Below the pieces are notes generated by a model, which worked only from the letters and a program-made list of their open reading frames with translations, was not told the DNA's origin and searched no databases. Below, piece by piece: positions 47,080 through 58,297 of a stretch of 64,000 nucleotides of DNA. The stretch's first letter is position 1; every line of letters begins with the position of its first letter. The position numbers were made by a program, and so were the translations under genes. The DNA comes from Chionoecetes opilio (lineage: Eukaryota > Arthropoda > Malacostraca > Decapoda > Majidae): contig JACEEZ010018831.1 of assembly GCA_016584305.1 (NCBI GenBank), positions 2,501 through 66,500 of the forward strand. Reading direction: 5' to 3'.

Positions 47080-50000
47080 TTACCCCATCCGACGAAGACA
47101 CGCCGTCCTGCGGTCGTACTTGGGCCTGTCTTGCGTCCAATGCCTGCAATTAAAGCGAGGTCGAGGAGGCTTGAGGTCTGTGGATTTCGTGCGGACGTAG
47201 GCACCACCTGGAAGGCCGGATGTCCGAAGACGGAGGCGGTGGGGATCGGGAGGCTCGGTGTAGGCTTTTGCATCGCCCACCATGACTGGCGGTCCCAGCC
47301 GTTCCTGTGCATAACCAGACCTGGTAAGACATATTGGGAATGGGCGACCAACTGTGAAAGGGCCATCCATTTCGGGTGAGTGCGTGGTGGGTATTGAGCG
47401 GGCAGAGGTAAGGCGGAGGTCCGTCACCAAAATGCGCATCCAGGTGAAAGGGGTCGATGCGCAGGGCTCGGAGTGGGGTTGACTGCTGCACAACGCGCTG
47501 TGCCGCCCTGAAGTCCGTCCAGGGAGCGCGGAAAGGTACTTGCGCCCATCGGGCAGCCGCAGGGTCCGTTCCGTAAGCAGGAATGTGGCGGAGGGTGGGG
47601 GGGGGGGGGGGTGAGGGGGGGAAGGAAGGCTTCGCGGGAGAGGGTCCCCACTCTGCCCGAAGAGGACTTCATTGGCCCTGAAAACCGTGCGGTTTCGCCA
47701 GGCGGTGTGTTGAGGATAGCTGGGCCTGAAAGAGACGGACGGTCCGGCAAGCGGAGCGATAATCATCCACCTTTACTGCGCGGAGGAAGAATATCTCCCA
47801 CGTTTCTTAATGCGAGCGCTCAAACACTGCCAATACCTTTGAGGGTGGTTAGGGTGAACGTGGCGAACCATGAACAGCCCTGAACAGGAGTTGGAGCTGG
47901 GACCACCACGATACCGGTGGGGAATTCCCGTCCTCCGGCAGCTATAATCGCGGTGTAACCCCAAAAGAACAGATACGACACGTTCCATCAGAACACCGAG
48001 CCACGTAGTGCCCTGTGTGGTCAGCAGATGGCACCAAGATAGTGAAACCTGAGAAACAGTCGATTGAAGGTTTATTACGAGCGTTTTACCCCGATGAAAG
48101 GGAACGGCCCCTGATTCCCACGGCCTAATACCGTATCCCATGTATGCGGCCGCGATGACTCCAGGTGGTCCAGGCCCCGTCGATAATCCGTATTTCCGAC
48201 TGGCTAGCCCTTGCACTGGCTTCCACCTCAAAACAGGGGCAATTAAGGCTTCTGGTGCCGCCGTGTAGCGGTGGAAGGAATTTTTTGCAAATGTTTTACG
48301 AATGCCCAAATGGCGCACCCGCTGTGTGGTGCGCAGCTCATTGGCGTGCGAAGCCCTTTTTAGCTCCCAGGGCTAGTCCGTCCCTCCGCGTCCGAATAGA
48401 CGATATTTTCGACCACCCGCATCCCCCCTGGTGGAGTTCGTCCCCGCCTTGTTCACCGCGACTCGACCGCGGCCGACATCTGTGCCTGGACTTCAGTGGA
48501 AGAGCAAGTCAAATTGAATGGTGTCTAGCGGCAGGCGGTACAACCCTCGACATGGGTTGTGCCTTCCCTGGCCTATGCGTTGATCTCGAATCATATGCCT
48601 CTAAGGAACGGCCCCACGTAAATGGAGCATCGGTCTTCCGACTTCATAGAACGTAGCGCACTGGGACTGTGGGTGGTCCTGAAGGTGTGTGAACTTGTTG
48701 CAAAGCAAATAGGCGAAACTTCCGTATGTGGCCCAGACGATAAGCGGACATTCCTTCCTTCGTCGCGCTATAGTTCTTTCCGAAGTGTTAGGGTGCCCGT
48801 TTCAAATAAGGCCGATGACTCTTCTTATTGTCTGAGTCTGGGCAAGATCGCACCCAGGCCCAGATCATGGAATCCTTAATATAGACGGAAAGGGGAGCTC
48901 GAAATTCGGAAAGCAGTGAACAGGGGGTTTCGTCGTGCCTGTTTTAAGATCGCGAAGGACTGCCTCACATGTCGTGGTCCCCCATTCCAGGTAACTATTA
49001 GGTGCCCGTCATAAGTATAGTGACGCGGCTCGGGTTTTGAGAAAGTTCTTAATGTAAACGCGCCTGGTATAGCGGCCTAACCCAGGAACGGACTGCAATT
49101 GCTTATTAGTGGTTTGGGAGTCCGAGACTAGGTACGTCGATAGCTTGCCAATTACTTTGGGTCATTGCCGTGATACCCTCCTTCCAGAAGACAACGTGGA
49201 TCAAGAAACGCCGTTTCACGCCGGGTGCCGGGCGCAAATTTCGATTGTGCTTTCATGTCAAACCGCGACCTGTAGTCGCCTCAAGACCCGCAACGTAGGC
49301 TGTTAGATGTTCTGCCCAATGGCTGAGACTACTATTATGTCGTCGGTAAGAAATACATATTCCAGTTCAAACCTTCCAAGACGTGGTCCCCTTGAGTCTG
49401 GAGCATGTGGCCGGTCCGTTACTAGGCCGAATGCCAACATACGTTTTGACTCAAAAGCCGTCCAAAACTTGGTGCGGAACGCCGTACCCTTGTGTCGGTC
49501 GCCTTCGCGAAATTGGAATTTGCCAGTACACCCGGCCGTAGGTCCCAGGTCCGGAAACCAGGCCCGATCCGTGGTATGCTTCTAATATTTCATCGGTGCG
49601 GCGGTCTTGGGGTGGGCGTCTTTGATGGTCACGTGTGGTTTTAAGCGCCGGAAGTCAAAGGCAGAACCTCCGTGATCTGTCCTTGTGTGGTGGTCATACC
49701 ACTACCGCTGACGGGCCGCGCCTTCTGTGAGGCCGGATTTACCGCTTGGTGAGCATTTTCTGAAGTTTGTTTCGTCTTCTTCCTGCCAACCCTGCCTGCA
49801 ATGTTGTTCTTGCCATCTTGGGGTCCCAGGGGTACCCCACAAGGGGGGAAACCTCAAGTGGCGTGTCTAGCAGGGCGTCGTAGTAAGCGTGTCCTAGTAG
49901 GGCCTTCGTAGTCGCGTTTCGGTTACCCCTCCGCACCCTGTCCGCCTCTAGTTGTCCTCGCCCCAATGCCCAGGTGGTTCCCCCGAGTCGCCCTGAATAG

Positions 50001-51728
50001 ACGCCACAGGGGCAGTCAGTGGGTGGGTAGGACCGTCCGTGGCATCGTGAGTTGCACGTACCATCCCCCCGGTGGCAAAAGCGATCGCTCCTTCGTCTCC
50101 TTGCTGTGGTTTTCCGTGAGTCCCTGTGTCCCAGGAGGAAGAGCCACAGGGGGCGGGCTGTGGTTGCCGGGAACCGTCCAGGCATCGTAATTGCACTTCC
50201 CGCCCCTGGGCAACATAGCGCCACCTTGTATATGCCTGCCCCGCCGCGGCCCTGGGGGGGGGAACCCGTCATCTCAGTTCACCAGGGGAGAGCCAGGGGC
50301 GACTGAGCGCGACGGTGGGAGCGTGTGTTGGCGCGGCAGTGTGGACTCAGCCACATACTTGAGCGCATGTATCGCATCCCATGATGCGCGTCGTCCCAGA
50401 GGTTTTTGGCCAGAAGCTTTCGTGGAAGCTCGAAGGTTTGGGTGCAGATCGTGGGTGTTCGCCGGGAGATCTCATGGAAGGCGATCCTTTGCGATCCATT
50501 GGTGGGGGAAACCTGGTGGAGGGAGAATTAGCCTAACCCTTACATATGAAATTGGTATATATTTATTAGCACTCGTGGGTACCTTTTGGAAGGAGAGTAT
50601 TGTATTACCGCGGTCTTCACCATCACGAGATCTGAAATATAAAAAAAAAACAAAAAACCCACAATTAGCAAAAACCAGTGCCTCCAGGAACGTGGAAATA
50701 GTATGAACATGACATGGGCATGACTGACGGGCACAGGGCGACGGGAGGTCCCCGGCAATGTGCCATGTCCCTGGCACCGTGCCGTGAAAATCGATGCCGT
50801 TACATACCCCCGTCGGGTCACAGGGCCCTGAACTTGGCGGAGTCCAGTCGATCCCCCCGGACGAAGATGCAGGGAATTTTAGCTCCCTGTCCTCTCTCGC
50901 CCAGGAGAACAGGGGGTGATAACTCAGAGACGCCACTCCTCGACCCCCGATGCGGGAGGATGTGGTGTGAATCGTGCCATTCGTCCAGCCCCACGGCCTC
51001 TAACTCGCCTACCTACCCCCACCACCAACGCGCGGGGAGGGCGGCGTTCGACGACCTCAGTCCCTCTTGACCGACCTGATCGTGGGCGCGCCGCTGTTCC
51101 GGGCGCGGAAAAAGTTTTGTCAAGATCGGCGTGCGGCTATCACCCCGCCGGGTTACGTTTACACCCCCGCAACGGGCCTCACAGGGCCTGACCTCGTTTG
51201 CCTGAGTCATGGAGCATCCCCCCGGTAAATAAAGTATGGGATCATGAAAAGTCGGTCTTGGGTGCCAGGTTAATTAATCCCGGCCACCCCGAACACGGTG
51301 CTGATACCTACACTGTTCAGCGCATGGAGTCAATGTTACTTTTTCCTTCCTCTTAACGACCGAGGTCGTGGCCAGTACTTCATCCTCCCCTGCCACCAGG
51401 AACGTAGGGAGCCGAGTTAAAATTTTCTCTTCCTCCTTACGCCCGACCCGTTATCCTCCCCCTAAATTGTTATCCTTTCACCTCAGGTCACTCCATAAAG
51501 TACGGTCCTGTTGCCCTAAACGTAACCTACCTATCCACACGGGTCCACACACACGGCAGCCCGCCTAGCCGCGCCGCTAGCTCAGCCGCACTGACCATAT
51601 GAATCCGCGGTGTGCGTCATTCACTTCATTCAACACACATTTCCTGCTCTCTTCGGTGTGGGTCTAATACTCGCACTCCCTCACGACCACCCACACGCTT
51701 ACTAATGCATGTGTGCGCTCGCTATCTC
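47080..51728 (-). other. Decayed interior of the LTR element
   Basis: GC-rich, non-repetitive sequence with many overlapping short frames on both strands; the longest minus frames are 228 codons (47080-47766) and 177 codons (49739-50272). I tentatively read a Gypsy integrase C-terminal region near 47.1-47.75 kb on the minus strand (MDGPFTVGRPFPI; NEVLFGQSGD), but this is weak. A ~137-bp imperfect tandem duplication lies at about 50003-50220, sharing GCCACAGGGG, ACCGTCC and GGCATCGT. No protease or RT catalytic motif was confirmed. Confidence 0.4.
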
Positions 51729-52007
51729 CATCGGTGGGCGATAGCGATACCTTCGGGCGGCACTGCGATTTACTATAAACTGACGATTCTGACAACAAAG
51801 TATTACGGGCTGCAAACGCATAGCTTAGATAATCATAGAAATCATTAAATTACCATGTGTATAATGTGCCTAACTTAGTTTTTCTAGCAGCAACAGTAAC
51901 GCAAAACTAAACATTTTGTATCCAGTCTCGCTGCTGATTCCCCTATCGGTTTTTCATAATTTTTTTTTTTTTTTTTTTTTTTTGTTTTTTTTTTTTGTTT
52001 TATTTAT

Positions 52008-52046
<39 letters not shown>

Positions 52047-52290
52047 TATATTATTATTATTTATTATTATTTTTTTTTTTTTTTTTTTAATTTGGTTAGC
52101 GAGGCAACGCTGTCCTCGAACCAGCGGGACAATTATCGCAGCATCGTTTCATCTACCAAAATTTATCACGGTATCGGTATCGTACTACCCAAAAAAATAA
52201 AATTTTGGCAGTACGCTATCGCCCTAACCAAAATTTTATCACGGTAAATCGTTATCGGCCCTACCAACATTGTATCGCGCCCACCCTCTG
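51729..52290. mobile_element. Nested hAT-type MITE with 8-bp target duplication
   Basis: A 562-bp insert is flanked by GCTATCTC on both sides (51721-51728 and 52291-52298). Its ends are inverted: CATCGGTGGGCGATAG at the left and, on the minus strand at the right, CAGAGGGTGGGCGCGATA. An 8-bp duplication plus CAGRGGTGGGC-type ends defines hAT elements. The interior holds a long T-rich tract and repeats of ACCAAAATTTTATCACGGTA type. No transposase frame, so it is non-autonomous. It lies inside the LTR retrotransposon and so arrived later. Confidence 0.88.
51960..52089 (+). repeat. Poly-T tract
   Basis: About 130 bp of mostly T with occasional G or A, inside the nested hAT MITE. Confidence 0.95.
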
Positions 52291-52341
52291 GCTATCTCTC
52301 TCTATCTGCAAATCTACCCACGGCCCGCCCACTAGATCTGG

Positions 52342-52361
52342 ATTCCGTGTTTCACGCGCCA
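52342..52361 (-). other. Putative primer-binding site
   Basis: The minus strand reads TGGCGCGTGAAACACGGAAT two to three bases inside the right LTR. Position and TGGCGC start fit a tRNA-primed retroelement; the tRNA is not identified. Confidence 0.5.
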
Positions 52362-52363
52362 AT

Positions 52364-53595
52364 ATTTAAGCCCGACTCCGCCCTACTCCCGAGGGTGAGG
52401 GAAATTTCGTAACGCGGGCCTCAACGGTGGGGTGTTTATGTAGCTTCCTGTTTTAGCGCCCCCCCCAAAACACGCTAAGGTTCTATCCAATCGGTCCGCT
52501 TGGCGTGCAATGACACTAACCCTGGCACCCCTACCTGTCCGGGCCGGGTAGGGCCGCATCTCAAGTTTCTCAGAAGGTAATGCAGGCCTGTGACCCGTTT
52601 CGTGTCGTCGGAGATACGGGGAGCTTTGTTTTCCCCAGGCTAGCAATAGCCCCGGCTTATGCCGGGGCGACCCTCCCTGTCCCCCATAGAGTCCTCTGTC
52701 TTGATACAGGTTCCCCCCAGGGGCCTTCTTAATCGCCTGCCCTATTCTGCACTTGTTTCAATCACGTGAATACATCACCATCTCTGCTGCGTCGCCTTCA
52801 CAGAAGACCTGTTATGTTGTACCCCAGAGGTCCTAAGCGCGCTGTTGTAGTGCCCTCGTCATGCCCCGGGGTTCCGAGGGGGAACCCAGGGGAAGCCTCC
52901 TTAGGAGGTTCTATATGGCGTCCGTTCCGCGTAGAGTTTCCACCATCCGGCCCACCCCCGCCCCTGGTGCCTGGCCCCCAGCTCCCAAGTGGCTCCCCAA
53001 GGGCCCTGAATGAGAGGTGGGGCGAGTCCTGCCCTGCTCCGGGGATCCCTGGGGGCCTGCGGCCGAAGCAACGCACCACAGAAGCAGGCCGGAAACAGGG
53101 TAGTCGTATTCCCGTAAGTTTTTTTTTCCTGCCCAGCCTTGCATCGGCAACCTAAGCACGCTGGCCAGGCTTGGCCACGCAGATGTCGTCCTCACGCGTC
53201 GCGGTTTACCTCGCCCGTTACTCACGAACTCGACCGTGAAGGTACTCGCTGCAGTTATTCCTGCATTTAATATACTAATCCGTTTCGCGACACCCGTGTG
53301 CACACTATGAACTCGCCCGTGCCGAAGCCGCTGTGAGTACATGTCCTCGTTCCTCCTCAGCCTTTGGGCGAGGGAGTCCCACACGGACTCTCGACAGTGA
53401 TCACCCCGTTTCCTATGGTTTGCCTGTCTTAAGGCCTACCCTTTTTTCCCCTCTTGGCGCGAGAATGATTCTGTCCCCCTCGCGAAAACCCCTTTGGTTC
53501 CCCTCTCTTCATACTACCTCCTTAGTCCTTCTGCCCTTCTCCCATTTATCCTTCGTTCTTCCCTATTCTCATTCTCTACGTCCCCAGCCCTCACA
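52364..53595 (-). repeat. Right LTR (5' LTR if minus strand)
   Basis: Full-length counterpart of 45834-47079. Its outer start TTTAAGCCCGACTCC corresponds to TGTTAAGCCCCACGCC on the left, and it ends CCAGCCCTCACA like the left copy. Confidence 0.88.
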
Positions 53596-53700
53596 CACTA
53601 TTCTATTACTATACTATTACTATACTATTACTACTAATTACTACTATACTACTATTACTACTAATTACTACTATTTTACTACTCCACTACTACTACTACC
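53596..53700 (+). repeat. (CTA)n microsatellite, right of LTR element
   Basis: CTATTA/CTACTA repeats that continue the (ACT)n target tract interrupted by the LTR element. Confidence 0.88.
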
Positions 53701-53732
53701 AAATGAAAAGATTCTGGGCGTGAAGGGGTTAA
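53701..53732 (+). mobile_element. TTAA-target MITE, right terminus only
   Basis: AAGATTCTGGGCGTGAAGGGG followed by TTAA, the family's right end, attached directly to the CTA repeat. Nothing else of the element remains. Confidence 0.55.
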
Positions 53733-53869
53733 ATAATCTGTTTTTAATTGTTAATTAATGAAGGATGGACGATCCATAAATAAGATAGTTTAGTTGTCCC
53801 GTCTTTATTTTTAGTAAATGATATAAAATAGTATCTCTTTAAAGTCCATAATCTTGAGTTTTAAATCAG

Positions 53870-54650
53870 TTCCCAGTGCAGTCCCATAAATAATTTGAAT
53901 TAAGGCAGCGAGGTCAGTAATCAAGTCATCCAGCCACCCAGTCAGTAAATCAGTCAAGTCCCATCCCAGTCATTCATAAATCTTCAGCCAGTCAGCTTCG
54001 TTTCGTCAGTAACTCATCAGTCCAGTCAGTCCATTAACTCATTAGTCAGACCAGTAATCAGCCAGCCGAGCCAGCCGTCCAATCAGTTCCCGTCACGCCA
54101 GTCCAGTCCAGCCCAGTCAGTCAGTCATCAGTCGCCAGGCCAGTCCCGTCAGTCCGTAAATCAGTCCAGTCAGCCAGTCCCGTAATCCCGTCCGATCAGT
54201 CCCTGGCCAGCAGCCAGTCACCAGCCATTCCAGCCGCCGTTCAGTCAGCCATAAATCATTCGTCAGTCAGTCAGTCAGCCAAGCCATTCCGTCCAGTCCT
54301 AAATCATTCACCAGTCAGTCAATCCAGTCCGTAAATCAGTCAATCAGTCCTGTCCAGCCAGTCTGTCAATAACTCAGTCAGTCAGTCAGTCAGCCAGCCA
54401 GCCATAGTCAATCACGTCTGCAACACGTACTGTCAGTAATCAATCAGTCAGTCAGTCGCCAAGCCAGTCAGCCGCCGACCCAGCCAGTCAGCCAGCCCGT
54501 AAATCAGTCCAGTCCAGTCAGTCAGTCCTCGTCAGTCATCAGTCAGTCAGTCAGTCAGTCCAGTCTTCAGTCAGTCGTCATCAGTCCGCCAGCCAGTAAA
54601 ATCAGTACCAGTCCAGTCCCATCCGTCAGTCAGCCAGCCGTCAGGCAGTC
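53870..54650 (+). repeat. Degenerate (CAGT)n array
   Basis: About 780 bp of CAGTCAGT with CAGC, AAATC and TCCAGT interruptions. No coding potential. Confidence 0.9.
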
Positions 54651-54830
54651 CACACCTACAATACAGTAGAAAAAGCGCCATAGAAAGAAAGATGCCGCAA
54701 TTCAAACTACACTGATTTATATAACTTTACAATTTTCCCTTTGACTACTTATTCAACATTTTTAAATATAGTTGTGTTTGAGGCTACGAAATGCCTACCA
54801 CGTTTATTACTACTACTACTGTTATTATAC

Positions 54831-55045
54831 TTAAGCCTATTCACGCCCAGATCCTTTCCTGGCTATAAAAAGTGTATGTTTTGTCGAGCCATAAAATTAC
54901 GAAAAGTCACAAAACAAACCATTATTTCAGTGGACAAGGATACTAAACAGGTCATGAGCCTATACAAAACATTGCTTATATTTCCATTAACAATCATCTC
55001 ATGGGGGTCAAAATCAATGAAAATTACGTTAATGGGGCCTCAATC
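54831..55045 (-). mobile_element. TTAA-target element, left end
   Basis: TTAAGCCTATTCACGCCCAG at the outer edge, then TTTCCTGGCTATAAAA, GGTCATGAGCC and TCAATGAAAATTACG blocks. This is the same ~200-bp end as at 44985. A partner in the opposite sense ends at 57156, so both could bound one 2.3-kb element. (TAC)n precedes it. Confidence 0.55.
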
Positions 55046-55678
55046 GGTTAATACTGCTCCTTGTCTTCATAGTGTTCATCTGTGCCTATAGCGCGTGTAG
55101 GCAGTGGGACCCGGGCGCGGATGGATATGCTTTCTGGAAGGCCCTCCACGTTGAGCCGTTGTGATGGTTTGCCCTCGCCCGTGTTGGCCGCAGGCAGGAT
55201 TCTATAGTGACGCCCCTTTGATTAGAGGCTCATGCCCGCCCCCCTGGTGTTCCTCCGATGCACCTTCGCAATCGAAGGTAGAGTTGGTGGGCAAGGGGCA
55301 TGTGGTGTTTCTAGGCCACGCGCCGATGCAGGAAGTTTTTTGGTTTTTCTTCGGGGATCGAAAACTCTTGTCACCGAGAACGCCACTCTTGAGAACGCTA
55401 ACCACTCTGCTCCCCGCCTCCCCTCTTTCACTAGTACTAAGTCACTGAGAGGAAAGAGGATTTTCTTTGCCTTTCAGTAATTTCACAATTATATAAATAG
55501 GGAGAAAACTGTTGCACAAATTAGGGGTGGAATGAATTTTGAAATGTACCTCCCTGTTTATCAGGTAGTTAGATGCGGAGTCCATAGGGAAAAAATTGGG
55601 GGGGGGAGAATATTAGCTGTCTTTCTTTCCTCGTTGAAAATACTTGGCTTTGAATAATATGGTCTATATTTTTGTGCT
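55046..55678. other. Unassigned sequence
   Basis: GC-richer to about 55440 with overlapping frames of 60-95 codons on both strands, none recognised; AT-rich after that. Confidence 0.35.
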
Positions 55679-55808
55679 TGAAATAATTATGTCTAGTTTT
55701 GGCTTGAAATAATTATGTCTAGTTTTGGCTTGAAATAATTATGTCTAGTTTTGGCTTGAAATAATTATGTCTAGTTTTGGCTTGAAATAATTATGTCTAG
55801 TTTTGGTT
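55679..55808 (+). repeat. 26-bp perfect tandem repeat
   Basis: Five near-perfect copies of AAATAATTATGTCTAGTTTT-GGCTTG. Unlike other arrays here the copies are identical, so the duplication is recent. Confidence 0.95.
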
Positions 55809-56191
55809 TCTCTGCAGGATTGAAGATAATTTATACGTTGTTTTATTTAAAGAGGTGAAGAATCCTGCCCCCTTTTTTTATATTGGCCTAGCTCTCAAAC
55901 TTGCACTGACCCTATTATGAATCCAGGCAGAAGGGAATACTACGCTTCTTCTTAATGTCAGTTGTATTTTATCATAGTTAACCCTATTATCAGGTAAACA
56001 CAGGCATCATTTTAACCAGGAGACCTTAAACTAATCGTCCAGACCCATTTTTTCTTTGCATAATTATGTTGAATGTTCATTCAAAATACCTAATCCAGAA
56101 AAAATAATTCATTTCCACGCTTTATTTCCCTAAAAACAAGACTTGTAAAAAGCGCGGGAAAAACAACAGCCCCATTCCAGCCGTGGCGCGA

Positions 56192-56720
56192 AACTTGCTG
56201 GCGACGTCACAGCAGGAAGCCTCCCAGCCCCGCCCGACACAGACACACGGAGACTCGGAGAAAAATACAGTACACTACCTGAAGAATCTCGGGTGCTTCC
56301 GATATTTTTTTTGTGCGACACGGCACATACTTGCATCCTGCACGGGCACATCAAGAAAGCTGTGCCCTTCCCGAGAGCTTAGCACCCATTCACAACCCAC
56401 ACGGCGACGATATATGTGTGCAGACGTGTGGCGCGGCGGGTAGTAGCGAGCCCTCTCATCTCGGTGGCCTCGCTACTACCCGCCGCTCCACACGTCTGCA
56501 CACATATATCGTCGCCGCACAGGCTGCAAATGGGTGCTAAGCTCTCGGGAAAGGCACAGCCCCCACGCTGCACCCACACAGGATGCAAGTACATGCCACA
56601 TCGCACAAAAAATATATCAGAAACACCCAAAATTCCCCAAGTACTACATTTTTCTCTGAATCTCCGCGCATCTGTATCAGGCAGGGCTGGGAGGCTTCCT
56701 GCTGTGACGTCGCCGAGCCG
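56192..56720. mobile_element. Foldback element: ~255-bp arms, 18-nt loop
   Basis: 56192-56450 and 56469-56720 are inverted copies. The inner 60 bases are almost perfect (GCGGGTAGTAGCGAG at the hairpin neck) and the outer parts diverge more (shared GACGTCACAGCAGGAAGCCT at the tips). Both arms encode matching short frames, which is a consequence of the symmetry. No transposase. It could be a foldback/MITE or an inverted duplication, and its transcript would form a long dsRNA hairpin. Confidence 0.9.
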
Positions 56721-56959
56721 TGGTGCGTCGTCTGCTGGTCGCCAGTTGTGTTTTGAGAGCTCGGGGAATTTACAGATTTTGAATGCGGATCATTTAAAAA
56801 CGGGTGACTGGATGCAAAAAGTGACAACCTATTGTTGACATACTCGATCATGGCTATATTTTGACTGCATTAAATCAGGAATGATGAAAAGGTCTGCACG
56901 ATTACTTTAAGATGGAATGTAATTCTCGCCTGTTTATAAAAAAAATAGACTACAGGCTT

Positions 56960-57156
56960 TTATTATTTTAGTCAGACTCTTCACAGGACTTCCCAGGATA
57001 TTAAAAAGATCCTTTCTATGCTTTCTTTATAGCTGTGACCTGCTTAGTACCCTTGTCCACTACCTAATTTGGTATATTAAGTCACTTTTTGTAATTTTAT
57101 GGCTAACAACAGACTATTTTTATAAAGCCAAGGAAAGATCTGGGCGTGAAGGGTTA
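56960..57156 (+). mobile_element. TTAA-target element, right end
   Basis: GCTGTGACCTGCTTAGTACC, TTTGGTATATTAAGTCAC, TTTTATAAAGCC and AGATCTGGGCGTGAAGGG-TTAA in the family's order. Confidence 0.6.
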
Positions 57157-57248
57157 ATGTTGTAATATTTCACTTGGTTTCTTTCTTCTATTTTTTACCC
57201 TCATTTCTTTACACGCGATAAGAAACCCTTTAATTAGGCTCTTATGAG

Positions 57249-57397
57249 ATTGAAACGGCACAAGCGCCACTTTTTATCAATGAAAAAAATGCACCTAAAG
57301 TGTTTTCAAAGTAAATCAGCAACAAATGAAGATATTGTAATGGGGATTGTTTGCGTTTTTCTCAGTTTTTTAAAAGTGGCGCTTGTGCCGTTTCAAT
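57249..57397. repeat. 26-bp perfect inverted repeat, 96-bp loop
   Basis: 57249-57274 and 57372-57397 are exact reverse complements (ATTGAAACGGCACAAGCGCC...). Such a pair may be the inner part of a small MITE, a strong stem-loop or a recombination site. Confidence 0.9.
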
Positions 57398-57764
57398 TCT
57401 AGGCGCATTATGAAAGTCATCTTGTTGGCTGGAGTGTTGGCAGCGGAGGCGTCGTGGCCTCCGAGAGACCAGCCAGGATGTCTCCGAGGCCAGGGTCCCT
57501 TCCCTTTTTCCATGGCTGGCGTCAACAAAATCTGGTCCCCCCACCCTCTCGCCTCCACACGCTCCCTCCCCATCTGGCCTTGGTGGTGGACGCCTGCAAA
57601 ATTACCAAAGTCTGCATCTCAAAATCTTTAGTACATATAATATGATAAAATATTTTTTTGGGAAGTAATTTAAAAAAACAATATGATGAAAACTTGTTCT
57701 GGAGTATTTTAAAGTAACTAAATGATGAAAAATTTGTTCTGAGGCTTTAAAGATCTCAATGATC

Positions 57765-57919
57765 TTTTCCCTTTCACGCCAATCTTTCCTTGGCTATAAA
57801 AAAAAATTTAGGGGAAAGGTACTAAACGGGTCATAGCTATAAAATATTGCTTATATCACTAAAATTCATCTAATGGTACCCAAATTAAAGGGAAATTACT
57901 TTTCTGGCCCAAGGGTTAA
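57765..57919 (-). mobile_element. TTAA-target MITE, short copy
   Basis: Starts CCCTTTCACGCCAATCTTTC, includes GGTCATAGCTATAAAATATT, and ends CTGGCCCAAGGG-TTAA. Both ends appear eroded. Confidence 0.5.
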
Positions 57920-58290
57920 TGTCGTGGATTAATTTTCAGGATATATTAAGGTTATTGCTAACCGTATCAACTCCCTACCTTAGTTGCCACTGCACAATGT
58001 CCAGGCGCCTATATTAAAAAATTAACTCACTACAGCCTTTTATGTCCACTGGAGGCAGACATTTAATATTTAGGTACCGTCTTCAGGGGCACATACAAGG
58101 CTGTATGTGCATGGTATATATGGGGCCTGGGGACATTGGCAGTAGCCATAGTGTTGTTCGGGAGCTAAACTTTGTGACTTGGATTTGTGTTTTGATGTTT
58201 AAAGGTGTTTTTTTTTATCCTTCAGATGGTAAAATCCTTTTTCTACTTTGCAGTTTTTTCGGGTGTGGGAGGCTGCGAGGGTGCTTGGGA
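57920..58290. other. Unassigned spacer
   Basis: Balanced, non-repetitive sequence with a 96-codon plus frame (58042-58332) that runs into the next minisatellite. No domain recognised. Confidence 0.35.
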
Positions 58291-58297
58291 CAGACAA

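Larger units (their letters stand above)
45834..53595 (-). mobile_element. LTR retrotransposon, probably minus strand, coding region decayed
   Basis: Two direct repeats of 1246 and about 1232 bp bound 5.3 kb of interior. Read on the minus strand the LTR starts TGTGAGGGCTGGG and ends GGGCTTAACA, keeping the TG...CA rule. Inside the right copy the minus strand has TGGCGCGTGAAACACGGAAT (PBS-like); inside the left copy it has GGATGGGGTAA directly before TGTGAGG (PPT-like). Both point to minus-strand polarity. The bases ACTAT precede the left LTR and lie one base after the right LTR, a possible 5-bp target duplication within (ACT)n. The interior has only short frames. Around 48.5 kb a minus reading resembles the RNase H-integrase linker, but no catalytic motif is certain. 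Confidence 0.7.

Noticed and set aside
47080..47766. 228-codon minus frame as an intact gene
   Set aside because: Lies just inside the LTR, has only faint integrase-like phrases and overlapping frames of similar length; treated as decayed pol.
57411..57631. Frame starting MKVILLAGVLAAEASW that looks like a cuticle-protein signal peptide
   Set aside because: It begins 14 bp after a perfect inverted repeat arm, the rest has no domain, and an equally long frame lies on the other strand. Probably chance.
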